A stretch of 64,000 nucleotides of DNA from Juglans regia (Eukaryota; Streptophyta; Magnoliopsida; Fagales; Juglandaceae): contig NC_049912.1 in NCBI RefSeq assembly GCF_001411555.2, positions 21,498,341 through 21,562,340 of the forward strand, in the 5' to 3' direction. The notes beneath the pieces were generated by a model, which saw only the letters and a list, made by a program, of their open reading frames with translations, did no database searches and was not told where the DNA came from. Below, piece by piece: positions 56,916 to 64,000 of this stretch (the first letter of the stretch is position 1; each line of letters opens with the position of its first letter). Made by a program: the position numbers and the translations under genes.

Positions 56916-57152
56916 CATTGTCTTTGCCTTCAGGGAAATATTCCCAAGCCATTCCTTCTCAATTGTAAATACAACGGAAATGCCATATTGAAGAATTGTA
57001 AAGTCCTGAAGCATCAAGCGCATGTTCTCAGTTTCTTTGCTCTCGCCCTCCCAGTTCACGGCCAACTCGGATATGTGGCTCAACGACGACTCGTGGCTGG
57101 TAGACTTGTTCAACTCCTGCGTACAACACCCCCCATCCCATTTGAGCTTCAC
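56916..57152 (-). pseudogene. Unidentified coding fragment fused upstream of the TrpB2 piece
   Basis: The same open frame continues upstream as KSTSHESSLSHISELAVNWE, then GESKETENMRLMLQDFTILQ and YGISVVFTIEKEWLGN. It is not the expected transit peptide of TrpB2 as far as I can judge, and I do not recognise it. It is followed upstream by the GA microsatellite. Confidence 0.4.
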
Positions 57153-57182
57153 ATCCAGAGACGAATCGCAAGAGAAAGGGGA

Positions 57183-57184
<2 letters not shown>

Positions 57185-57247
<63 letters not shown>
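57185..57247. repeat. GA microsatellite (about 63 bp)
   Basis: Pure GA run; it creates several artificial long frames on both strands. Confidence 0.95.
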
Positions 57248-57252
<5 letters not shown>

Positions 57253-57599
57253 GAAATCTTGAAGGCCGTGAATCTGCGTCACCGACGATCCCTGTGACAA
57301 ATCCATTAACTGTTTGTCCTTGTACGGCGTTGTCTTCATCAACTCCCACCGCCTTACGAGATCAGTGACTTTCGATGTCTTTTGGGCTTCATTGGCGCCA
57401 CCGGGATCGAACTCTCATATGGTGGTTAGGCCTCTTACGATTAATGAGTCTTTTTTGCCAGGGACAATCGAAAGAAATGAAGAAAATGGACAATAATTTT
57501 TCAGAGGAAGGGGAGGACACGAGATTCGAAGGGGATGATCTGAGAACAGTGGAAAACATTTCTTGTTTTAAACGGGAATTATGGCAACATGAGAAAGAG

Positions 57600-57870
57600 T
57601 CAGCTGAGCGGGATTAAATACCTCATTTTCTTCCATCGTTACTGTATATTTTTCTTCTTCTTGCAGAGTATAGAGTTGGCTTTCCAGATTTGAGAACTCT
57701 TCATTGAAGTTGTTCTGAAAATCTTCAAGGTTGTTCTTGAAATTTTTAAATGTATGCAAAATCACATCTAAACGATGTTGTGATTGTTCGACTTGATCTC
57801 TGATGTTGAGTAAGGATGAAATAATTTTTTCTATTTCTATTGATTGGTGAAGCCGATCCAAGAAAAGACT
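57600..57870 (-). pseudogene. Coiled-coil gag-like start of a retroelement
   Basis: The minus-strand frame SLFLDRLHQSIEIEKIISSL, LNIRDQVEQSQHRLDVILHT, FKNFKNNLEDFQNNFNEEF is a coiled coil directly after a primer-binding site. It could belong to an LTR retrotransposon or a pararetrovirus-like element; I cannot tell which. Confidence 0.45.
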
Positions 57871-57889
57871 GGCTCTAGATACCACTTGT
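57871..57889 (-). other. tRNA-Met type primer-binding site
   Basis: On the minus strand ACAAGTGGTATCTAGAGCC resembles the initiator-tRNA primer site TGGTATCAGAGCC. CA just before it could end an LTR, placing the LTR to the right, from about 57890 to about 58140. Confidence 0.6.
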
Positions 57890-58226
57890 AACAATCCCAA
57901 TAGATTGATAGTGAATAAAAATGAAATATCCCACTTTGAGGGTGAGAAAACCTCCAAAGAATTCAGAAGGAAGCATAAGAAGATGAAAAAATGTTCTATT
58001 ACCCTGATTGAAAAAACAAAGAAAGCTTCTGCTCGTTACTTAAACATCAGGACCTTTACATGGGCCCTGACAAGCTCACTGCAAAACAGAAATGAAAGGA
58101 AAAGTATTCCAATAGCTCGAACCCAATACCGAGTACAACACTAGTCCCACTAATTCGTAAACAGTAGACTAAAAAACTAAATTCGTGAAATAAGCTATGA
58201 TGTTTTTGTAAATTGGGCTGGCTTTT

Positions 58227-58718
58227 GTGCTGAAGTGTAACAACAGCCGCCATTCGCAACCCGCAAACACTGAAGCCGTGAGCCCCAACCCTAACGCCTC
58301 TCTCTTCCTCTGTTTCTCTTCCTCTCTCTCGGTAATCAACCCATCGCCGCCGCATCCCTTCTCAAGCCGCCGTGAACAGCAACCCACACTAGCCCCCAAC
58401 ACCTCTGTCTCCCTCCCTATTTCGCTCTCGCTTCTCTCCTCCCTCAGCCGACCTCCAGCAAGCACACATTTCTCTCTCCACCGTGCACGGCCAGACAACC
58501 CCCACTTCAGACCACATATTTTCCTCCACCCATCGGAGGCCCATGCCCAAGCTCTATCTCCCTCAGTCCCACGCCAATCACTGCCTTGCTTCCTTGCACC
58601 ACCAAGAGCCCTTAATAGAAGGCCAACCGTGAAGAACCAGCAGCAGCAGCAACACGGCTCTGTGGTTGCACAGTCACGAGCCACCACTGCCCAGCTCAGC
58701 CCTCAATTTGTGGTATAA
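58227..58718 (+). other. Ser/Pro/Leu-rich open frame, probably repeat-derived
   Basis: The frame is open for 163 codons (MLKCNNSRHSQPANTEAVSP...) but is a CT/CC-rich low-complexity leader-like stretch, with a QQQQQ run near the end and no domain. The minus strand is just as open. It more likely belongs to a repeat leader. Confidence 0.2.
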
Positions 58719-59831
58719 ACCGCTATCTCATTATTCCTAGGAAAATTATGTTTATGTGATTTGAACGTGCATGAGGTCCATGAATTGGATAGATTTGTTT
58801 GTGTAGTTTGTGAAGTGTTGGGATTGAATGGTGTGGGGAGACTCTATATTATTGTATAGTGTGTTGGGATTGTTTAGGTTGGAAAATTGTGAAAAACATG
58901 TCGATTGTATGTGTTTGAGAATTTGTGAAGCTATGTGGTTATTTGGGTGTGTTGCATATTGAGTTTAAATGGATGATGGATTGGATATGTGTGTTGTATT
59001 CATTGTTAATAAGCTTATTGATTGAGAATAGTGTTTGTGAAGGTTGGGATATTGGGGAGCCATGTGATTGTGTTGTTGTTGTTGGATTTAAATGGATAAT
59101 GGGTTTAAGTGATGTGTGTATATTAATTTAGTCGAAGAGTTGGTTTGATTTTAATTGAATGCAATGGTTTATGGATTTGAATTACATGAGGACCATGAGG
59201 TGCAAGAATTGGACAGATTTTAATGTTAATCTTTAATTTCATTTGTAGTTGATGATCGAGAATAGAAATGGGTTGTAATTGGATGATTATGCTTGTTTTT
59301 GGAAAATGCTAGCTATTTGATTGTATTGAGATGTTGGCTATGAATGTATGAAGTTTGGGTATCTTGGATTATCTTGAAGTGATGAGATCAAATGTGAATT
59401 TGTGTTTGGCTGTGATGTGATTGTGTGTGGTGTGAAGTGATGGGGTTAAGTGTGTAGTTGTGTTGTGGTGTTGGATTTCATGGATCAAGGGAGGCCATGG
59501 TTGAGATTTTGAAGCTATGTGATTACAATTGTGTTAGTTTGTTGTATGTTGAGTTTAATTGAGGGGGCATAGTAGCACTACCCTAAGTACATATTTCTTT
59601 GTTCTCTTTTTTTAATCAATTTCTTTAATTGAACACTTAATAATTAAATAAAGTAATAATATTTATTTAGATAAGTATAATTATCAAGTTTCTCTCTTTT
59701 TTGAAAAGGATAATGATCAAATTTCTCCAACACAAAACAGAGCAAAAGTTGATCAAAGAAAAATAAAGAAAGAGAGAAAAAAAATAAGAAATAGAAATAA
59801 AGAATAAGCCAAGTTCGAAAAGTAGGCGACA
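58719..59831. other. GT-rich non-coding repeat-like sequence and COA4-like promoter
   Basis: 58740-59560 is made of loose repeats of GTGTTGGGATTG, GTGAAGTG and ATTGGATAGATTT types with no coding sense. The promoter of the COA4-like gene should lie in 59600-59831, where a purine-rich leader (59755-59810) is visible. Confidence 0.5.
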
Positions 59832-60339
59832 ATGGACCTTCAGCCACCACGACCTAACCCAAGTGAGCCTAACAAGCAGTCTCGGTCTCAGCAGCAACCA
59901 GCTCTTCACCAGAGCGATGCGGACGATGACGACGAGAACGTGAAGCAGCTCAACGAGTGTTCTTCTCTCTATTTGTCCCTGCAGGTAACCTTATTCTTAA
60001 TCCCCATTACAAATGATGTTTTTATTTTTTATTTTTTATTTTCGTGTAAAACCCTAAACCCTCAAGACACATTTCATCAATGATTTTCAGGAATGTCTTA
60101 ATAATACTAACAGGAATTGGAAATCTTGCCAGATGGGTATGGCACTTTAGTCCTCCGTCTCCTTCTCTCACTTTTTTTTTTTGTTTTAAATTTTGTTTTT
60201 GGGTTTTATATATATGTGGGTTTAGTTAAGTTACCTTGCATATGATCAGTGTTTCAATTCTTTTGTGTTAATATGGTGTGAAAAATATTTGACAGAAGTT
60301 CAAGCTTTGAGGGCATGCAATGAAAGAAGGAAAAAATGA
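59832..60339 (+). CDS. COA4-like twin-CX9C mitochondrial protein (3 exons)
   Basis: Exons 59832-59984, 60091-60136 and 60296-60339 (donors CAG|GTAACC and ATGG|GTATGG, acceptors TTTTCAG and GACAG) join in frame to 243 nt and 80 residues. The N-terminal half is a disordered Pro/Gln and Asp-rich stretch. The core has Cys43 and Cys53, then Cys64 and Cys74 (ECSSLYLSLQEC ... NWKSCQMEVQALRAC), each pair spaced by exactly nine residues. That is the twin CX9C coiled coil-helix pattern, oxidised by Mia40 in the intermembrane space. The pattern CxxxxxxxxxC-x6-NW(K/R)xC-QxxVQA(F/L) matches COA4, an assembly factor for cytochrome c oxidase. Too short for most automatic gene finders. Confidence 0.9.
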
Positions 60340-60825
60340 CCGAGTGAAATGAGGATTTTGCCTTGCTGGGGCTTAACTCTGCAAGTCAACATCCTGACTC
60401 TGTATTTGGAGTTTTTGGTTTTCAGTAGTTGATTGAACATAACCAACTACCTCTCATGTTCTGTAACTTTTGAGTTTTTGCTGATGATTCTTCAGCAATT
60501 TCACCAGGTGATATATTGCTCTAAATGCCCAAGTTTGTTTCCTCACAGTTATGGCAGTCTGCTAGAAATGTAATTTAATTCAAAAGGAAATATATGGGGG
60601 AAATGAATAAAGAATGGTTCATCTTTGAAATACTTGAGTTGAGTGTATTTACTTTGCTCTTGATCAATTATGTCCACATTTATTTGTTGTGTGATTTTAT
60701 TGCTTGGCACTTGCATTCTACATGGAACATAAGCCCTGATAAAATAGAGCTTGTGGGATAGCTAAGGAAGAAAAAGTTATGCTTATTAGCTCACCAGTTT
60801 TTACTTTTCATGACAAGAATATTAG
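60340..60825 (+). other. Presumed 3' UTR and downstream of the COA4-like gene
   Basis: No other coding sequence is seen. An AATAAAG near 60606 is a candidate poly(A) signal. Confidence 0.45.
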
Positions 60826-61074
60826 ATTGATATATAACTTTAACGCCTAGGAGTTGGCTCAAGTGGTAAAGGCCTTGGTCTTGGTGGTATGCTCCTTCTA
60901 GATCTAACGCTCGAATCCTCTTAGGTGCAACCAATTTCTAGGGGCCATCGGATTGACAAACTTTTCCTTTGAATTACTCAAGGTGCACTTGCGGGAAACT
61001 CCTTGTTGAGGGCCTGTGCACTCCTGGGAGTAGTCGGGACTTTGTTCTCAGACTCCCGATGCAAATAAAAAAAA
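60826..61074 (+). mobile_element. tRNA-derived SINE with 18-bp target duplication
   Basis: The body runs from GGAGTTGGCTCAAGTGGTAA, then AGGCC (A box), through GCTCGAATCCTC (B box) to an A run after TCCCGATGC. Flanking repeats TCATGACAAGAATATTAG (60808-60825) and TCATGACAAGAATACTAG (61075-61092) differ at one base. It is clearly related in type to the SINE at 9118-9390. Confidence 0.88.
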
Positions 61075-61092
61075 TCATGACAAGAATACTAG

Positions 61093-61742
61093 GAATTAGT
61101 AATAGAGCTAGTCTCTTGCCAGTCTATATGATTCATTCTTTGTAGGAATTGATTCTTTTGAGATGCGGTCTTTACAACCTAGGGACGGCTCTTAATTAAC
61201 TGTATATGCAACAGATATCTTGAGGACTAGGATGTCTGATTTCAAGCTACTTCACAGTGGTCTTGCTGTGTACTTAATTCTAATATGATTGTGAATGAAG
61301 CTAGTTTCCGTATAAAAAGAATATTTGGAGGAAGAAGGTAGAATTCTTAAAAGAAGTGGTAGGTTTTGAGTGCATCATTAGGGGAATGTGGTATTATCTT
61401 TCCGTTCCTGAGATACAAAGCAAGCCATTGCATGAACTTGGCACCCCAAATGGAGAACGTAGGTTATATTTTATTGGACCAACCTTGTTCTCATGACCTG
61501 GAAAGGAGCATCTTCACGTTCTTTAGACTAGGCCAATTAAAGTTTTTCCCATTTCATTTTTGGGGAGACTGTTTCTAACACAATGCCAATGGTGATCTTG
61601 CAAGGTAAATCGAGTAAAGTGAGGGTGTGAAATAGATGGTGCTGAAGTTCGTAAATGCAGGATGCACGTTCCTGGTAAATGATGACTTCTAAAGACTTCA
61701 TGGTGAAGGAGTAGAATTTGCCATAAATAAACTTTAATGAAA
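61093..61742. other. Spacer, no gene seen
   Basis: A 70-codon frame at 61366-61578 shows no family. Nothing else is supported. Confidence 0.5.
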
Positions 61743-62413
61743 CTAGTCCTGCTACCCGCACTATACGGGCCAGCAGCAGCCCTTCCTGTACCCCCCGCTC
61801 CCACCTAGGCTGGATGACAATATGGCCCCCCTTGCACCCATCCCTGCCCTTTGGTCTATCCGTCCCTTTTGAGGGCAGGTGGATTTTTTTAATCCCTTTT
61901 GCCTATATATCCAACCAAGATCAATACCAAAACAAAGATTTTAACCAAATTCTGCATAAAAAATATGAATCTCAAACCACAAAACATAGATCTAGCTTCA
62001 AAATACAAATCTAGGTCCTAGAACACAAAAAAATCAAATGGAAAACATAGATTTGGCTCGAGAGACCTGTAACCATGGCCGCGGGTCTCTGGCTCGAGTG
62101 ACCCGTAGCCATAGCCATCGGTTTTGCCTAGATGAGGAGAAAAAGACGAAGGAGGAGGAGAAGAGTAGTAGAAAAATACAAGAAAGACAAGAAGATGGAT
62201 GGAAAAAGAGAAAAAAAATTAGAGGAGAAAATGAGAGGGACTTAGAGGTGCTGAGAGAAGAGAATAAAGGAAGAGTCTGTAAATTGCGAGTTTTTTTTTT
62301 TTGCTTAAATAGTATATAGATGGGTATGCAGGGTAAAAACCAAGCGAGTGGACACCCTACTTGGAATCTACCCGCTTAGAATTGTAAACTTAAGCTACCG
62401 CTCGCAAACCCTA
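61743..62413. mobile_element. hAT-type element (671 bp)
   Basis: Left TAGTCCTGCTACCCGCACTA and reversed right TAGGGTTTGCGAGCGGTAGC are diverged inverted ends. The 8-bp flanks AATGAAAC (61735-61742) and AATGAAAA (62414-62421) match at seven of eight bases. The interior has a purine-rich stretch (62130-62280), with no transposase. Confidence 0.65.
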
Positions 62414-62748
62414 AATGAAAAACTATTCACATAATGGCGTTCATATGTAGGAGTTTTGAATTCCTCCCACTTGTAATCATGGCTGAAGCCCCCATTGCAA
62501 TATATGCTGCAAAGTTTTTCTATGAACAAAAGTATCTGGGACTTGTTTTCATAAACCTCACACTGACGAGCGGATTGTCACGTGGTCTCAATATGCTATG
62601 TCAGCCAATCGAAGACGGATACATGACAACTAATGTCAAGTAGTAATCCTCTCGTTAGTTTTCTAACATGAGTCCTTCTATATAGCATTCATTGTAGTGG
62701 TGCACACAATGCACACACTACGTGGATGCAAGTGGTCCATTTGATTTT

Positions 62749-62963
62749 TGTTCTTCTTCTTCTTCTTCTTCTTCTTCTTTTTTCTTCAAAATGCGCAGAT
62801 GAGACGCTACCCCTCTCTCTCTCTTCCTCTCTCCTCGACTCTCTCTCTCATCAGATCTCTCGCCGGCTCTCTCTCTCCTCGACTCTCTCTCTCATCCCTC
62901 ATCATCTCTCTCTCTCTCTCTCATCTTCGCTTCTCTCTCATTGTCTCTCTCTCAATCTCATTA
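62749..62963 (+). repeat. CTT then CT microsatellites with an internal duplication
   Basis: A CTT run at about 62752-62780 is followed by a long CT-rich block. The piece CTCTCTCCTCGACTCTCTCT, then CTCATC, appears twice (about 62829 and 62873). Confidence 0.88.
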
Positions 62964-64000
62964 TGTGTGCAAAATAGTTGCTCCTAAACAGTAGCTGCTA
63001 TCTATATTTATTCTTCTAACATATATTTAATTGGAAGTTTTTTAAAGTTCATGTATTAATGTTGTGGAAGTTGAAAAATATGACGTCGATTTGTGAAAAT
63101 GTAAAAATTCATATACGAATTTACTAATTAACCAAATTAATTACTGATGTAAAAAAAAAAAAAACCAAATTAATTACAATAACAAATGATTCAGAGTTTC
63201 CCAAAAAAAAAAAAAAAACAATGTTAAAAGACAGACGAGGAATAAAAGAAAGATGCTACATGCACCGACAGAGTGTGCCAACAATGCATTTCATCTTTTT
63301 TTTTTAATATTAACAAAAAATGAAAATTGAAAAAAAAGAAATGAAATGCACTATGGGTCAACTCTTTTGGTGCACTGTTGCAACTTACTTGTATACATTA
63401 AACAAATAATATAGTCTCACACCATTAAAAGAATAATATTTCTATAACTAATTAAAATAATTTAAAAATATATAATAAAATGAAAGTACTGCGTTATTCA
63501 CGTTTAAAAAATATTTAATAAATTTTTAATTAAATCCAATTAAATTTATACTGGCAAGGACCTTTAAAAATAATGAATAATTCAATGGTGATTAAAAAGT
63601 TAAGGAAAAGACTTCTGGTACATATAATATCTTTTGCGTATTTTAATGATGTGATTGATTAAAATAATTATTTTATATTAAAAAAATGACGCAATCAATC
63701 ATATTAGTAGAGTGTACAAATGAATACGTAAAATTAACTGCACATAAAATTTTTGTATGTGAAAATGCTACATTCACCAAGGATACAACACTACAAAATT
63801 TGATATTTTATTTTTTTATTATATTGTTTTTACTTAGTTGTTAAGAAAATATTTTTAAATGAGTTTCAACTTTTTTTCTTTTTTCTTTTAAATATTTAAG
63901 AGTATAAAGAAAAAAATATAAAAAAAAACCGGCCCTCTTGTGGATGGTTACGCCGTTCTCAATCCTTTAATAGCAGCAAATAAAAAATGGACACATCAGT
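62964..64000. other. AT-rich end of window, no gene seen
   Basis: It includes a short inverted repeat at 63285-63350 (TGCATTTCATC against GAAATGAAATGCA) that looks like a small MITE. Confidence 0.5.

Noticed and set aside
57022..57368. Frames with long Arg/Glu or Ser/Leu runs
   Set aside because: They come from the GA microsatellite read in each frame.
57395..57425. tRNA-like B box (GAGTTCGATCCC) on the minus strand
   Set aside because: No complete A box, acceptor stem or tail was found, so neither a tRNA nor a SINE can be supported.
62038..62319. 93-codon Lys/Glu-rich frame
   Set aside because: It is a purine-rich interior of a hAT-like element with no conserved domain.
1..64000. CRISPR arrays, prokaryotic operons, rRNA or tRNA genes
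   Set aside because: None was seen. Repeats are tandem duplications, microsatellites or transposons, and the genes are spliced plant genes.

Overview
This is a window of plant nuclear DNA. It has spliced genes with GT-AG introns, AT-rich intergenic space packed with MITEs, copia, LINE, SINE and hAT elements, and proteins that match dicot families. The mix suggests a woody rosid, perhaps Fagales or Juglandaceae, but that placement is inference from general impression and nothing in the window proves it. Six protein-coding genes look intact: a prolyl 4-hydroxylase with a C-terminal ShKT domain (minus, 7 exons, 9956-14104); an At4g15545-type coiled-coil protein (minus, 9 exons, 15226-19579); a single-exon PNRC-motif protein (plus, 24733-25329); a DUF679/DMP membrane protein (plus, single exon, 39101-39742); a RF298-type RING E3 ligase (minus, 2 coding exons, 49107-52578); and a twin-CX9C COA4-like mitochondrial protein (plus, 3 exons, 59832-60339). 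They are unrelated housekeeping or developmental genes, not an operon or cluster. Layout: 1-767 copia 3' end with a putative LTR; 2341-6597 a probable PIF/Harbinger element carrying a Myb/SANT plus NAM-associated gene broken by one stop codon; 7.0-9.4 kb MITEs and a SINE; 9.8-14.1 kb the P4H gene; 15.2-19.6 kb the At4g15545 homologue, whose second intron holds a hAT element nested in a MITE; 19.6-24.5 kb AT-rich with MITEs; 24.5-25.7 kb the PNRC gene; 26.7-29.7 kb a rearranged copia element; 29.9-37.3 kb dense MITEs, a relic of DMP downstream sequence and a copia scrap; 37.4 kb a BSD-domain pseudogene; 38.2-40.5 kb the DMP gene; 41.2-43.4 kb MITEs, a hAT-like element and an endogenous pararetrovirus scrap; 43.4-48.3 kb a degenerate copia element split by a 2.5 kb hAT element with a perfect 8-bp target duplication; 49.1-53.3 kb the RING gene; 54.1-56.4 kb a degenerate L1-type LINE; 56.5-58.1 kb a patchwork with a tryptophan synthase beta type 2 fragment and a retroelement primer-binding site; 59.8-61.1 kb the COA4-like gene followed by a SINE; 61.7-62.4 kb a further hAT element; and then repeats to the end. 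The most noteworthy signal is the mobile DNA. There are at least three short hAT-type elements (18045-18778, 43468-45995, 61743-62413) with related ends (TAGGGGTG-like, then CGG nearby), 8-bp target duplications and GC-rich subterminal motif arrays. One contains two near-adjacent perfect palindromes of 32 and 38 bp with the same core. Target duplications also give exact boundaries for two SINEs, a 185-bp LINE tail and an 18-bp micro-insertion. All assignments come from reading the sequence; no database search was run.
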